Numbered from the stretch's first letter, positions 48,666 through 57,885 are shown. The stretch is DNA of 64,000 bases from Hymenobacter chitinivorans DSM 11115 (GCF_002797555.1 NZ_PGFA01000001.1:744001-808000), one strand, 5' to 3'. Notes: generated by a model not told the origin, from the letters alone. A program made the numbers and translations.

Positions 48666-49085
48666 ATGTCTGAACAAACAACCCCCCGGTTGTACTTTGA
48701 AAATCCCGTCGGGCGCCTGCTCGAACATCCCGACGGCTACGCTATTGTCGCCTATAACCCCGGTAAGCGGAAGCTGAGCGACATGCAGGCTTTCCTAACC
48801 CACGCCAGCCAGCTGCTCCGCAGCCGGGGCTGGCGCAAAATGCTCGGCGACCAGCACCTGATGTCGCCCTTCACGAATGAGGAGCGCACCTGGATTCAGA
48901 ATTACTGGGTGTCGCGCACGGCCCAGGGCGACGAAATCTACGGCGCCGTAATCCTGCCCCAGGACGTATTTGCCCGGCTTTCCGTCAATCTGGTTATGAA
49001 TGAGGCCCAGGAATCGGCCCTCACCTACCGGCTCTTCGACAATGAGACGGAGGCTAAAGCCTGGCTAATGCAACTGCCCTTATAA
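48666..49085 (+). CDS. Hypothetical STAS/SpoIIAA-like protein
   Basis: A 139-residue soluble protein. Sequence features such as HPDGYAIVAYNPGKRKLSDM and the ending TYRLFDNETEAKAWLMQLPL (the FDNETEAKAWL motif with a terminal helix) are similar in style to SpoIIAA-like STAS proteins of Bacteroidota. The likeness is a guess. The frame is open 9 codons upstream to a GTG, but the ATG at 48666 is a more natural start. A shared terminator separates it from dnaK on the other strand. Confidence 0.7.
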   Translation: MSEQTTPRLYFENPVGRLLEHPDGYAIVAYNPGKRKLSDMQAFLTHASQLLRSRGWRKMLGDQHLMSPFTNEERTWIQNYWVSRTAQGDEIYGAVILPQDVFARLSVNLVMNEAQESALTYRLFDNETEAKAWLMQLPL

Positions 49086-49107
49086 AGGCTGTTCTTTTAG
49101 TGAGTAC

Positions 49108-49148
49108 CAAAAAAAAGGCCGGAAGCAATGCTCCCGGCCTTTTTTATC
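49108..49148. terminator. Bidirectional terminator between 48666 gene and dnaK
   Basis: AAAAAAAGGCCGGGAGCA-type stem (AGGCCGG / CCGGCCT) with flanking A and T runs on both sides ends the plus-strand gene and dnaK on the minus strand. Confidence 0.85.
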
Positions 49149-49161
49149 ATCAATCAACAAA

Positions 49162-51105
49162 TTACTTGTTACCGTCGACTTCTTCGTAGTCCACGTCGGT
49201 TACGTTGTCGTGGGGCTGGCCTTGCTGGCCGTTGCCCCCCTGGGCCCCGCCGTCGCCGCCGGGGTAGCCCTGGGGCTGGCCTTGACCGTCGCCCTGGGTG
49301 GCAGCGTACATTTCCTGCGAGGCAGCCTGCCAAGCGGCGTTGATGGCCTCCATGGCGGTGTCGATCTGGCCGAGGTCTTTGCTCTCGTGGGCCTTCTTGA
49401 GGTCGGCCAGAGCGTTTTCTACGGCCGTCTTGTTGCCGGCGCTCAGCTTGTCGCCGTACTCTTTCAGCTGCTTCTCGGTCTGGAAGATCATCGAGTCGGC
49501 CTGGTTGACTTTCTCAATGCGCTCCTTTTCCTGCTTGTCAGCCTCTTCGTTGGCTTTGGCCTCGTTGCGCATCCGCTCGATGTCGGCATCCGACAAGCCG
49601 GAGGAAGCCTCAATGCGGATCTTCTGCTCTTTGCCGGTGCCTTTATCCTTGGCCGATACGTGCAGGATACCGTTGGCGTCGATGTCGAAGGTTACTTCAA
49701 TCTGCGGTACGCCGCGGGGTGCTGGCGGAATATCGGAGAGGTGGAAGCGGCCGATGGTGCGGTTCTGCGAAGCCAGCGGACGCTCGCCCTGCAGCACGTG
49801 GATTTCCACCGAAGGCTGGTTGTCGGAAGCCGTCGAGAAGGTTTCCGATTTCTTGGTCGGAATCGTCGTGTTGCTTTCGATCAGCTTGGTCATCACACCG
49901 CCCATCGTCTCGATGCCGAGGCTCAGCGGGGTTACGTCCAGCAGCAGTACGTCTTTTACTTCGCCGGTCAGTACGCCACCCTGGATGGCGGCGCCGATGG
50001 CTACTACTTCGTCGGGGTTAACGCCCTTGGAAGGCTTCTTGCCGAAGAACTTCTCCACTTCCTCCTGAATGCGGGGAATGCGGGTCGAGCCACCCACCAG
50101 GATTACCTCGTCGATGTCCGACGTGCTCAGGCCAGCGTCTTGCAGGGCCTTTTTCACGGGCTCCATCGAGCGGCGCACCAGCGAATCGGCGAGCTGCTCA
50201 AACTTGGCGCGGCTCAGCTTCACCACCAGGTGCTTGGGGCCCGAAGCGGTAGCCGTGACGTAGGGCAGGTTAATTTCGGTCTCCGAAGAGCTCGAGAGCT
50301 CCACTTTGGCTTTCTCAGCGGCTTCTTTCAAGCGCTGTAGGGCCATGGGGTCTTTGCGCAGGTCGAGGCCTTCGTTTTCGCTGGCGAAGGTTTCGGCCAG
50401 GAAGTTAATGATAACCTGGTCGAAGTCGTCGCCGCCGAGGTGGGTGTCACCGTTGGTGCTCAGTACTTCGAACACACCGTCGCCGAGTTCCAGAATCGAG
50501 ATGTCGAAGGTACCACCGCCGAGGTCGTAGACGGCAATCTTCTGGTCTTTGTGCTTTTTATCGAGGCCGTAGGCCAAAGCGGCGGCCGTGGGCTCGTTGA
50601 TGATGCGCTTCACGTCGAGGCCGGCAATGGCACCGGCTTCTTTGGTGGCCTGGCGCTGGGCGTCGTTGAAGTAAGCCGGTACCGTAATAACGGCTTCGGT
50701 TACCGTGGTGCCCAGATACTCTTCGGCCGTCTGCTTCATTTTCTGAAGCACCATGGCCGAAATTTCCTGGGGCGTGTACTGCCGGTCGCCGATTTTGACA
50801 GCTACCGTGTTGTTAGAGCCCTTTTCCAGCTGATACGATACGTACTTCGACTCTTCGGTTACTTCCGAGAAGCCGCGGCCCATAAAGCGCTTAATTGACT
50901 GAATCGTGTTCTGGGGATTGGTAATGGACTGACGCTTGGCCGGGTCACCGACTTTCCGCTCGCCCTTACCGTTGTCGAGGAACGCCACAATCGACGGAGT
51001 CGTGCGGCGGCCTTCGCTATTTGGAATCACCACCGGCTCGTTGCCTTCCATAACGGACACGCACGAGTTGGTGGTGCCGAGGTCAATACCGATTATTTTT
51101 CCCAT
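49162..51105 (-). CDS. dnaK: Chaperone protein DnaK (Hsp70)
   Basis: A 647-residue ATP-dependent chaperone that binds exposed hydrophobic segments of unfolded proteins, with DnaJ and GrpE as partners (neither is in the window). The ATPase domain opens with [20 protein letters not shown] and holds [17 protein letters not shown] and [14 protein letters not shown]; the linker [20 protein letters not shown] leads to the substrate domain, then a Gly/Gln-rich tail ([20 protein letters not shown]) ending EEVDGNK. Everything matches the family. A 13-bp palindrome upstream (51213-51225) may regulate it. Confidence 0.97.
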   Translation of the reverse strand: MGKIIGIDLGTTNSCVSVMEGNEPVVIPNSEGRRTTPSIVAFLDNGKGERKVGDPAKRQSITNPQNTIQSIKRFMGRGFSEVTEESKYVSYQLEKGSNNTVAVKIGDRQYTPQEISAMVLQKMKQTAEEYLGTTVTEAVITVPAYFNDAQRQATKEAGAIAGLDVKRIINEPTAAALAYGLDKKHKDQKIAVYDLGGGTFDISILELGDGVFEVLSTNGDTHLGGDDFDQVIINFLAETFASENEGLDLRKDPMALQRLKEAAEKAKVELSSSSETEINLPYVTATASGPKHLVVKLSRAKFEQLADSLVRRSMEPVKKALQDAGLSTSDIDEVILVGGSTRIPRIQEEVEKFFGKKPSKGVNPDEVVAIGAAIQGGVLTGEVKDVLLLDVTPLSLGIETMGGVMTKLIESNTTIPTKKSETFSTASDNQPSVEIHVLQGERPLASQNRTIGRFHLSDIPPAPRGVPQIEVTFDIDANGILHVSAKDKGTGKEQKIRIEASSGLSDADIERMRNEAKANEEADKQEKERIEKVNQADSMIFQTEKQLKEYGDKLSAGNKTAVENALADLKKAHESKDLGQIDTAMEAINAAWQAASQEMYAATQGDGQGQPQGYPGGDGGAQGGNGQQGQPHDNVTDVDYEEVDGNK

Positions 51106-51212
51106 TTTATTGGTTGTATGTAAGTGTTGGATGTGTCTGCTTTCAGGGTGCGAATCACTCGCGCCGGACTAATGACAAGCAGCGTACCAGCCCTGAAAAC
51201 GGGGTTTTTCTG

Positions 51213-51225
51213 TGACACATTGTCA
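51213..51225. promoter_or_regulatory. Possible operator upstream of dnaK
   Basis: TGACA-CAT-TGTCA is a perfect inverted repeat 108-120 bases before the dnaK start, in a 431-base gap (51106-51536) that holds no gene apart from a REP-like repeat. It has no likeness to the CIRCE element. The role is inferred from position. Confidence 0.4.
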
Positions 51226-51359
51226 TTTTAACCGACTCCCGAGGCAGGTTTTACGACGGACTGACTTTTACGGGGAAGTGGCCGGCGGGATATGCTGACA
51301 GCCGGGCAGGGAAGCAAAGAGCAGCTTGCCCTTACAGCTGCCATCTTTGATTTGCCGGC

Positions 51360-51528
51360 CATGCAGCGAAGCAGAGTGAATGACCCTCCTCGCTTAAATG
51401 ACAAGTACTATTCAACGTGAAAAGCTCTTCACCGACTGTTGGGAAAGGGCTTTTGAGCGTTGACACAAACTACCGTGGGGTAGGCGAGGAAGGTCCTTCG
51501 CTCTGCTTCGCGCCGCTCAGGATGACAG
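51360..51528. repeat. REP-like inverted repeat, family 1 (copy E)
   Basis: Arms CATGCAGCGAAGCAGAGTGA with GACCCTCCTCGC and the partly complementary GTAGGCGAGGAAGGTCCTTC, GCTCTGCTTCGCGCC and CTCAGGATGACAG. Central hairpin AAAGCTCTTCACCGAC / GGGAAAGGGCTTTT. The left outer arm is degraded compared with copies A, B and D. Confidence 0.8.
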
Positions 51529-51536
51529 CCGACTTC

Positions 51537-52472
51537 CTAAAACTGGCTTAAAAACCCGCTAATCGTTGCTTCCCACTGCTGCGGATACTTGCGCCAGTAC
51601 GGCTCGTGGCCGGCGCCGGGAAAGTCGTGGCGCTGCTTGGGGCCGGCCAAAGCGGCGTAGATGGCATCGGTTTCGGCCCGGGTCACGCGCGGGTCGGCTT
51701 GGCCCCACATGAGCAGGGTAGGAGCGGTGACCTGCTTGGCAAACTCGGTGGCGTCGAGGTCGAAGGCCCAGAAGCCGTTTTGCACTCCGCCCCAGAATAC
51801 GAGCAGGTTGGCCATAGGAAAAGCCGGCACGTGCATGGAGCTGAAGCGGTTCTGGGCCGTTTGGAGCATGCTGCCGTAAGGGCACTCGATGATGTTGGCC
51901 GCGGGCCGGACGCCCAACTCACTTTCGGCCCGCAAAATAGCCACGGCCCCCATCGAGGCGCCATACAGAATGATGGGCGCAGCAGAATCCTGCCGCTGCA
52001 GAAACGTGTATACGGTCTTCACGTCGGCCGATTCGCGGAAGCCGACCGTGGTTTGGAAGCCTTCGGAGCCGCCGTTGCCGGCAAAATCGACCAGCAAGAC
52101 TGAGTAGCCCAGCTGCCGAAACGTACTGGCTTCGGTCAGCAGCTTGGCCTTATTGCTGGTGTAGCCGTGAAACAGCGCCACCCGGCCCCGGGCCTTTTCC
52201 ACCGGACTAAACCAGGCCTCCAGCTTGCCATTCGGGCTTGGAATCGAAACCGTGCGGAAAGCAAAGGCTGGGGCGCCCAGGTTGCGGGGCTTGGGGTTTT
52301 TGATGCCCGTGAGCAGCACCCAGGCTTTGTCCAGGGCCGAAAGCTGCTCGGGGTTGTCGGTGTGGATACCGGGCTCGTCGGTGAAGTGGGTAAAGCGCCA
52401 GGCGTGCAGAAAAGCTACGCCATTGACGGCCACAAAGCCCAGCAGCACCAGCCAAAGCAGGCGGCGCTTCAC
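51537..52472 (-). CDS. Alpha/beta hydrolase, membrane-anchored
   Basis: A 311-residue protein anchored by an N-terminal helix (RLLWLVLLGFVAVNGVAFLH, residues 4-23) with the active domain outside. The catalytic set is the nucleophile in GASMGA, Asp in WGQADPRV and His in GAGHEPY; ALFHGYTSNKAK holds the oxyanion region. It is probably an esterase, lipase or acyl-hydrolase. Its GTG start overlaps the TAG stop of the rluE-type gene by one base (TAGTG), so the two genes are translationally coupled. A family 1 repeat ends just after its stop. Confidence 0.88.
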   Translation of the reverse strand: MKRRLLWLVLLGFVAVNGVAFLHAWRFTHFTDEPGIHTDNPEQLSALDKAWVLLTGIKNPKPRNLGAPAFAFRTVSIPSPNGKLEAWFSPVEKARGRVALFHGYTSNKAKLLTEASTFRQLGYSVLLVDFAGNGGSEGFQTTVGFRESADVKTVYTFLQRQDSAAPIILYGASMGAVAILRAESELGVRPAANIIECPYGSMLQTAQNRFSSMHVPAFPMANLLVFWGGVQNGFWAFDLDATEFAKQVTAPTLLMWGQADPRVTRAETDAIYAALAGPKQRHDFPGAGHEPYWRKYPQQWEATISGFLSQF

Positions 52473-53335
52473 TAGCGGCCCGCGCTACGCCCGCCACCCG
52501 AGCGGCCACCCGCGCCGGAGCTGCGGCCTGCGCCGCCCCCGGTAGGCTTCGGCCCCGAGCGACCTTTGGGCTTGTCGGAATCCGAGAACCGGCCGCCTTT
52601 GCCGGCCGCAGGCCGGGAGCCCGTCGAGCCCGCACCAGCTGACTTCGGACCAGCGGAACGGCCCGCACCGGCCGGTTTGGCTGGCTTGACGGAGGCTTCG
52701 GCTTTGGTAGCTCCAGTGGTTGATTTAGGCGCTATAGCCCGTTCGCCGGGCATTTTGGTGGCCGAGTAGGCCGAGCGCAGCTTGGCGGCTTCGGCTTCGG
52801 TCAGCTCCCGCCACTGCCCGGGCGCGAGGCCATCCACGGGCAGGTGGGCAATGTTGGTGCGAATCAGGCGCAGGGTGGGGAAGCCCACGGCGGCCGTCAT
52901 CTTGCGCACCTGCCGGTTCATGCCCTGCGAAATCGTGATTTTCAGCCAGGAAGTCGGAATGGCGGCCCGGAAGCGGATGGGCTTGCTCCGTTCCCACAAG
53001 TAGGCGGGCGGCCCGGCCAGCAATTCGGCTTCGGCCGGGGCCGTGTAGCTGGTTTTGATGTCGACACCGCGGCGCAGCTGGGCCAGGGCTTCCTCGGTGG
53101 GCACACCTTCTACCTGGGCCAGGTAGGTTTTGGGTACCTTGTAGCGGGGCTCGGAGAGGCGGTGCTGCAGGCCTTTGTCGTCGGTGAGCAGCACCAGGCC
53201 CTCACTGTCGTAGTCGAGGCGGCCGACGGGGTACACGCCGGGCACGGGCACAAAATCTTTGAGCGTGGCGCGGCCGTTCTCGTCGGTAAATTGGGTGAGA
53301 ACTTCAAAGGGTTTGTTGACGAGAACGTAGCGCAT
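52472..53335 (-). CDS. rRNA pseudouridine synthase, RluE/RsuA family, with long basic tail
   Basis: A 287-residue enzyme that turns a uridine of rRNA into pseudouridine. The catalytic block is GRLDYDSEGLVLLTDD (Asp is the nucleophile) and other family marks are YVLVNKPFEVLTQF and ITISQGMNRQVRKMTAAVGF. The core ends near residue 195; the last about 90 residues are an unusual disordered tail rich in Gly, Ser, Ala, Lys and Arg (RSSGAGGRSGGGRSAGR). No S4 domain is present, as in RluE. The E. coli RluE target is U2457 of 23S rRNA. A TACCTTTG box lies 150 bases upstream. Confidence 0.9.
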   Translation of the reverse strand: MRYVLVNKPFEVLTQFTDENGRATLKDFVPVPGVYPVGRLDYDSEGLVLLTDDKGLQHRLSEPRYKVPKTYLAQVEGVPTEEALAQLRRGVDIKTSYTAPAEAELLAGPPAYLWERSKPIRFRAAIPTSWLKITISQGMNRQVRKMTAAVGFPTLRLIRTNIAHLPVDGLAPGQWRELTEAEAAKLRSAYSATKMPGERAIAPKSTTGATKAEASVKPAKPAGAGRSAGPKSAGAGSTGSRPAAGKGGRFSDSDKPKGRSGPKPTGGGAGRSSGAGGRSGGGRSAGR

Positions 53336-53484
53336 CAGCGTAGAAAACGGGGTACAGGAAAAGCAGAAGACAAGTTGGCCCCGGGCCGTAGCTCCATCTC
53401 AAGGAGTAGGAGCCGCGTTCCGCGCGTTGCAGTTCGCTAGGCCCGTAAGGAAACCTGGAGTGAACTCGCCGCGGGGCTAGCCGA

Positions 53485-53492
53485 CAAAGGTA
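53485..53492 (-). promoter_or_regulatory. -7 box upstream of the rluE-type gene
   Basis: Minus strand TACCTTTG matches TAnnTTTG exactly. It would give a 5' leader of about 145 bases. Confidence 0.4.
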
Positions 53493-53549
53493 CCAATAAG
53501 CAGCAGCACCGGCCGCGCTATTAGCCAAAATTCGTGCTGGGCCCCTGCC

Positions 53550-54287
53550 TCAAAGCTGATTATGGGCCCGAATCAGGGCGGCGAATGAGTCGCGGTAAGT
53601 GTCGCCGATGGGCAGCAGGCGGCCCCCAACCTGCACTTTGCCCCGCTCCACGTGCTCAATCCGGTGGAGGGCCACCAGAAAGGACTTGTGAATCCGGGCA
53701 AACCGGTCGGCCGTCAACACTTCCTCCACCCGGCGAAACGACTGCAGCGTAAGGATTTTGCCCTGACTGGTATAAATGAGCAGATATTCCTTCATGCCTT
53801 CGATGTAGAGAATATCGTCGAAAGCTACCCGTTGCAGGCGGTTTTCGTGCTTCACAAACATGGCCTCGGGGGGCGGGGAAGCTTCTGCCACTGGCGCGGG
53901 CACTGGCAAAAATGACTGCCGCACCTTATGAATGGCCTGCAGAAACCGCTCAAAGGCAATGGGCTTGAGCAAATAGTCGGTTACGCTGAGCTCGTAGCTG
54001 CGCACGGCGTAGGTGTCGTAGGCCGTAGTGAATATGATGCGTGGGCCCGGGGTGGGCAGCAGCTGGGCCAGCTGCAGACCCGTGAGCCGGGGCATGTGAA
54101 TGTCGAGCAACACCAGGTCCACGGGAGTATCCTGCAGAAAAGCCAAAGCTGCCAGGGCGTCGTGAAACTGGCCGCGCACGTCCAGAAACGGCACCTGGGC
54201 GCAGTAGTCGGCCAGCACGTCCAGGGCCAGGGGCTCGTCGTCGATGATGACGCAGCTGATTTTGCGCGGGGCGGCTTCGAGTTCCAT
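53550..54287 (-). CDS. LytTR-type response regulator
   Basis: A 245-residue transcription factor. The N-terminal receiver domain (CVIIDDEPLALDVLADYC) has the acid pocket Asp16-Asp17 and the phosphate-accepting Asp62 in LVLLDIHMPR; conserved Thr (FTTAYDTYAV) and Lys (DYLLKPIAFERF) are in place. The C-terminal LytTR DNA-binding domain (about 145-240) includes EGMKEYLLIYTSQGKILTLQ and RIHKSFLVALHRIEHVERG. It starts one base after the stop of its sensor kinase gene. Targets cannot be seen here; an ABC exporter lies next, on the other strand. Confidence 0.95.
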   Translation of the reverse strand: MELEAAPRKISCVIIDDEPLALDVLADYCAQVPFLDVRGQFHDALAALAFLQDTPVDLVLLDIHMPRLTGLQLAQLLPTPGPRIIFTTAYDTYAVRSYELSVTDYLLKPIAFERFLQAIHKVRQSFLPVPAPVAEASPPPEAMFVKHENRLQRVAFDDILYIEGMKEYLLIYTSQGKILTLQSFRRVEEVLTADRFARIHKSFLVALHRIEHVERGKVQVGGRLLPIGDTYRDSFAALIRAHNQL

Positions 54288-54288
54288 G

Positions 54289-55416
54289 TTAGCGGGCAGT
54301 TGGGGCCGGCGGGGCCAGGGTCAGCACCACGGTGTGCTCCTGCGGCTGACGGTCGACGGTTAGCGTATGACGGTTGGGGTAGAGCAGGTTGAGGCGGCGG
54401 CGCAAGTTAACCAGGCCCAGGCCCCCGGGCTGACCTGCCGGCGGCTGGGCCTGGTCATCCACGAAATTGTGCACCGAAAAGCGCAGTTCCCCGGCTTCGC
54501 TCAGCTCCACTGCCAGGCGCACCGCCTGGGGCCGCACCGACAAATCTCCGTGCTTAAAGGCGTTTTCGACCAGGGGCAGCAGCAGCATGGGCGCAATGAG
54601 GTAAGTGGGGTCGGCCGCCGTTCCTTGCTCCTGAAAAGCCACCGCCGTGGCCGCTTCGCCGGGCAGGCGCAGGCGTTGCAGGTCCAGAAAGCTGCGAATA
54701 TTAGCCAGCTCTTTTTGCAGCAGCACCTGCTCGGCATTCGACTCGTAGAGCATGTAGCGCATGATTTCGGAAAGCCGCAGCACCGCCTCGGGCGCCCGCG
54801 CCGACTGCTGCTTGGTCAGGGAGTAGATGTTGTTGAGCGTGTTGAACAAGAAATGGGGGTTGACCTGGGCTTTGAGCAAGGCCAGCTCGGTGAGCAGATT
54901 TTGGTGCTCCAGCTCCCGGCGGTTGCGCTGGCCCTGCAGGTAGTCGCTGGTGACCTTGAGGCCGGAGCTGAAAAAGAGCGTTATCAGACCCCAGAGGATG
55001 TAGGGCTCCGTTTGCCGCGACGGATTGATGGGTTCGGCGCCGCCACTGGGAATCGTGTACCGGGAAATAAGTAGCCGCAGGCCCACCGACACGGCTATGG
55101 TCACGACGACGGCCAGCACGTAGCGCCAGACCTGGTTGTGGGCCAGGATATTGGGAATCAGAATCAGCCAATTGAAGTAAAAAAATCCCGCGTACAGAAT
55201 ATCAGTAAGGACCCCGTGCACGAGGGCATACCGCCAGTCGAAGGTGGGGCTGGCGTTGGGACGGCTCAGGGCGTGAAGGCCAAAGTAGATCTGTAGGGCG
55301 TCGATGGCCACTAGCCCCACCCATAAGGAAAGATGGGCCCACAACGGAACCCGGCTGGCCGCAGGCAGCCACCGCGGGGGCGTAATTGGGAATGCTAAAG
55401 CAGGGGTGGGCGGCAT
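54289..55416 (-). CDS. Sensor histidine kinase, LytS type
   Basis: A 375-residue inner-membrane sensor kinase, four predicted helices over about residues 25-170, then a short coiled coil and the kinase core. The phosphorylated histidine is in QVNPHFLFNTLNNIYSLTKQ; the ATP-binding part shows LPLVENAFKHGD (N box) and GGLGLVNLRRRLNLLY (G box). This is the two-helix His_kinase/HATPase type that works with LytTR regulators. The frame is open 12 codons further up to 55452, but the ATG at 55416 is preferred. It is cotranscribed with the regulator (1-base gap). Confidence 0.93.
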   Translation of the reverse strand: MPPTPALAFPITPPRWLPAASRVPLWAHLSLWVGLVAIDALQIYFGLHALSRPNASPTFDWRYALVHGVLTDILYAGFFYFNWLILIPNILAHNQVWRYVLAVVVTIAVSVGLRLLISRYTIPSGGAEPINPSRQTEPYILWGLITLFFSSGLKVTSDYLQGQRNRRELEHQNLLTELALLKAQVNPHFLFNTLNNIYSLTKQQSARAPEAVLRLSEIMRYMLYESNAEQVLLQKELANIRSFLDLQRLRLPGEAATAVAFQEQGTAADPTYLIAPMLLLPLVENAFKHGDLSVRPQAVRLAVELSEAGELRFSVHNFVDDQAQPPAGQPGGLGLVNLRRRLNLLYPNRHTLTVDRQPQEHTVVLTLAPPAPTAR

Positions 55417-55653
55417 GATAAGCGGGCAAGACGCTACGTAATGAAGCGCCAAAATAGGCCCCGGTTAGCAAATAAGATGGGCTATTTTCAACCACCGGCC
55501 CGTTATTACGCCTGAATACGGGTCCGGGCTCTACCAACGGGCCGGCGGACCCCGCCGGAGGCTGCCGGGCCGGAGTTGTGGACCCGGAAACGGGTTTCGT
55601 CCTTCGTTGGGCCGGGTTGGTTGAATAACCTGAGGAGCTTGATGACTAACCGG

Positions 55654-55661
55654 TAGTTTTG
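55654..55661 (+). promoter_or_regulatory. -7 box for the ABC exporter operon
   Basis: TAGTTTTG matches TAnnTTTG; the ATG at 55687 is 26 bases further on. Confidence 0.45.
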
Positions 55662-55686
55662 ATCTGTTACCACCAAACGGCCTGCT

Positions 55687-56613
55687 ATGAGCACCTCTTC
55701 TCTTGTTGAAACCGACCGGCTTTCCTTTTCCTACGGCGCCCGGTCCATCCTGCACGACGTGTCCCTGGCCGTGCCCGCGGGGAGTATTTACGGCTTTCTG
55801 GGACCCAATGGGGCGGGCAAAAGCACCACGCTCCGCATCCTGCTGGGTTTGCTGCCCGCTCCGGCCGGCACGGTGCAGCTCTTCGGGCACGACCTGGCCC
55901 GGCACCGCGTGGCCCTGCTTACCCGCGTCGGGGCGCTGATTGAAAATCCCTCGCTCTACGACCACCTCAGCGGCCGGGCCAATCTGGAAGTAACCCGCAC
56001 GCTGCGCGGCCTGGCCCGGGGCCGCTCGGAAGAAGTGCTGGCCTTGGTTGGCCTCACCGAGCATGCCCACCGCCCGGTCCGGGAGTATTCCCTCGGAATG
56101 CGGCAGCGCCTGGGGCTGGGCCTGGCCTTGCTGCCCGACCCCGACCTGCTGATTCTGGACGAACCCACCAACGGCCTCGACCCCAACGGCATCATCGACA
56201 TGCGCGAGCTGCTGCGGCGCCTGCAGCGGGAGCAGGGCAAAACCATTCTGCTCTCGAGCCACCTGATCAGTGAAATTGAGCGCCTAGCTACTCACGTCGG
56301 CATTATTCAACAGGGCCGGCTCGTGTTTCAGGGGCAAATGGCGGAGCTGCAGAATCTGCAGCTGACCAACCGGCAGCTCGTCGTCGAAACCGAAAGCGCC
56401 GCTACCTGCCGCAATCTGTTGCCTGCCATTCTGGGCACTGCCCAGGTAACTGGCCCCGGCACCCTGATGCTGCCCTACGAGTCGCGGGAGCAGGTAGCGG
56501 CCCTGGTCGAGCAGCTGGTAGCGGCCGGGCAGCCCGTGTACCACATCAGCTGCCAGCAGCCCAACCTGGAAGAAACCTTTCTGCAGCTCACCGAAACCAC
56601 CCACGCTCTATAA
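55687..56613 (+). CDS. ABC transporter ATP-binding protein
   Basis: A 308-residue ATPase. Walker A GPNGAGKST at residues 39-47, signature EYSLGMRQRLGLG, Walker B LLILDEPTNGLDPNG and the H-loop HLISEIERLATHVGII are all intact. The C-terminal about 90 residues (QLVVETESAATCRNLLPAIL) match the accessory region of DrrA/CcmA-type exporters. It pairs with the permease 8 bases downstream and likely exports a drug, lipid or peptide. A LytTR two-component pair sits divergently upstream, an arrangement common for exporters that respond to envelope stress or antimicrobial peptides. Confidence 0.94.
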   Translation: MSTSSLVETDRLSFSYGARSILHDVSLAVPAGSIYGFLGPNGAGKSTTLRILLGLLPAPAGTVQLFGHDLARHRVALLTRVGALIENPSLYDHLSGRANLEVTRTLRGLARGRSEEVLALVGLTEHAHRPVREYSLGMRQRLGLGLALLPDPDLLILDEPTNGLDPNGIIDMRELLRRLQREQGKTILLSSHLISEIERLATHVGIIQQGRLVFQGQMAELQNLQLTNRQLVVETESAATCRNLLPAILGTAQVTGPGTLMLPYESREQVAALVEQLVAAGQPVYHISCQQPNLEETFLQLTETTHAL

Positions 56614-56621
56614 ACTACGGT

Positions 56622-57443
56622 ATGAACCCGACGACTCTGACTTCGCCCTCGCCCTGGCAGCAGCTGCGGCGCACCCACACCGCCGACTGGCTGAAGCTGC
56701 GCCGCACGCTCACGCTGGGGCTGGCCCTGGGCGGTGGGGCCTTGCCCGTGGTGCTCAACTTTCTGATTTTCTACTTTAAGGGCGACAAGCTGCTGCGGCC
56801 CGGGCAAAACCCCTGGGCGCACTACGTGTACATGAGCTGGCAGTCGGCGGCGGTGCTGCTGCTGCCGCTGTTCCTGATTCTGCTGACCAGCCTGCTCGTG
56901 GCCATCGAAAACAAGGCCACGGCCTGGAAGCACCTGTACGCGCTGCCGGTGGGGCGGGGCGCCGTGCTGGGCAGCAAGCTACTGGTGCTGCTGCAGCTCA
57001 ACATGCTGGCCCAGGTGGTGTACGTACTGCTGCTATTAGCTTCGGGCAAAATTCTGGGCTTCGTGCGGCCCGAACTGCTGTTTCAGCAGCACGCCGCACC
57101 CGTGGGCGGAGTAGCCCTGATGCTGGCCCACACGTTTGTCGCCACTCTGGGTGTGCTGGGTATTCAGTACGTGGCGGCGCTGTGGTGGCGCAGCTTTGCC
57201 ATGCCGCTGGCCGCGGGCATCGGCGGGTTGGTAGCCGCCCTCACGCTGCTCCGTTGGGAGTACATCGACTGGGTTCCGTACGCGGCGCCGACCCAAATTC
57301 TGCACGGAATTATTGAGCAGCCCAATGGTACGCTCTCGATTCAGGCGGGAGTGAGCCTGGCGGAGTGGACCAGCCTGGGCTGGTTTGCGGCGGCCGTGGT
57401 ACTAGGCTATGGGTTGTTGCTCTTCCGCAAACGGGCGGATTAG
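56622..57443 (+). CDS. ABC-2 type permease
   Basis: A 273-residue membrane protein with six predicted helices, the usual partner of a DrrA-type ATPase. After a short cytoplasmic N-terminus (HTADWLKLRRTLTLGLALGG) come a helix, a loop, and later VYVLLLLASGKILGFV, GVLGIQYVAALWWRSFAMPL and WFAAAVVLGYGLLLFRKRAD. The 8-base gap to the ATPase gene makes cotranslation likely. The substrate is not known; lantibiotic-type immunity transporters of similar size use the same layout. Confidence 0.9.
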   Translation: MNPTTLTSPSPWQQLRRTHTADWLKLRRTLTLGLALGGGALPVVLNFLIFYFKGDKLLRPGQNPWAHYVYMSWQSAAVLLLPLFLILLTSLLVAIENKATAWKHLYALPVGRGAVLGSKLLVLLQLNMLAQVVYVLLLLASGKILGFVRPELLFQQHAAPVGGVALMLAHTFVATLGVLGIQYVAALWWRSFAMPLAAGIGGLVAALTLLRWEYIDWVPYAAPTQILHGIIEQPNGTLSIQAGVSLAEWTSLGWFAAAVVLGYGLLLFRKRAD

Positions 57444-57459
57444 CCGGCCCCGGCAATGC

Positions 57460-57861
57460 TTAGCGCCGCTTGAGGCGGTGGCTGGGAATCAGCTGCACTA
57501 CGTCGCCGTTGGGGTATACCACGAATTCTCCACTGTCGCGGCTTACGTCGCCGACCTTGGTTTGCTCCCGGTAGTCGTGGCGCACGAAAGTGCCGATCTG
57601 GGCCGTGCCATTCGCTAGTTTCGGGGCAGTAGCCGGGGTGGCCGCGCTGTCGGCGTTGAGCTGCGCCACCTGGGCCGCATACGTTGCCGAGTCTTGCCGG
57701 GTGTAGGGCTTGGTGTCAAACGTGCCGGCCCGGTAGCTGGCCGGGTCGCCCATGCGGTTGCCCACGTATTCGGACACGGCCGATTCGGCGCGCTTTTCCG
57801 GGGAGTTATTGCAGCCGGCCAGCAAGGTCACGGCAGGAAGCAGAAAGAAACAGATTTTCAT
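57460..57861 (-). CDS. Small lipoprotein
   Basis: A 133-residue predicted lipoprotein: MKICFFLLPAVTLLAG precedes the lipobox Cys17. The mature part is polar (Ala, Thr, Ser-rich) and ends EFVVYPNGDVVQLIPSHRLK, a small strand-turn-strand motif. No family was recognised. An ATG 27 codons upstream (57942) lies inside an inverted repeat and is rejected. It ends 17 bases after the convergent ABC permease gene. Confidence 0.7.
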   Translation of the reverse strand: MKICFFLLPAVTLLAGCNNSPEKRAESAVSEYVGNRMGDPASYRAGTFDTKPYTRQDSATYAAQVAQLNADSAATPATAPKLANGTAQIGTFVRHDYREQTKVGDVSRDSGEFVVYPNGDVVQLIPSHRLKRR

Positions 57862-57885
57862 AGCGCTGGTAAAACGACTCCCAAA

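Noticed and set aside
51106..51360. CIRCE element before dnaK
   Set aside because: The long CIRCE repeat TTAGCACTC/GAGTGCTAA is absent; only a short TGACA/TGTCA palindrome is there.
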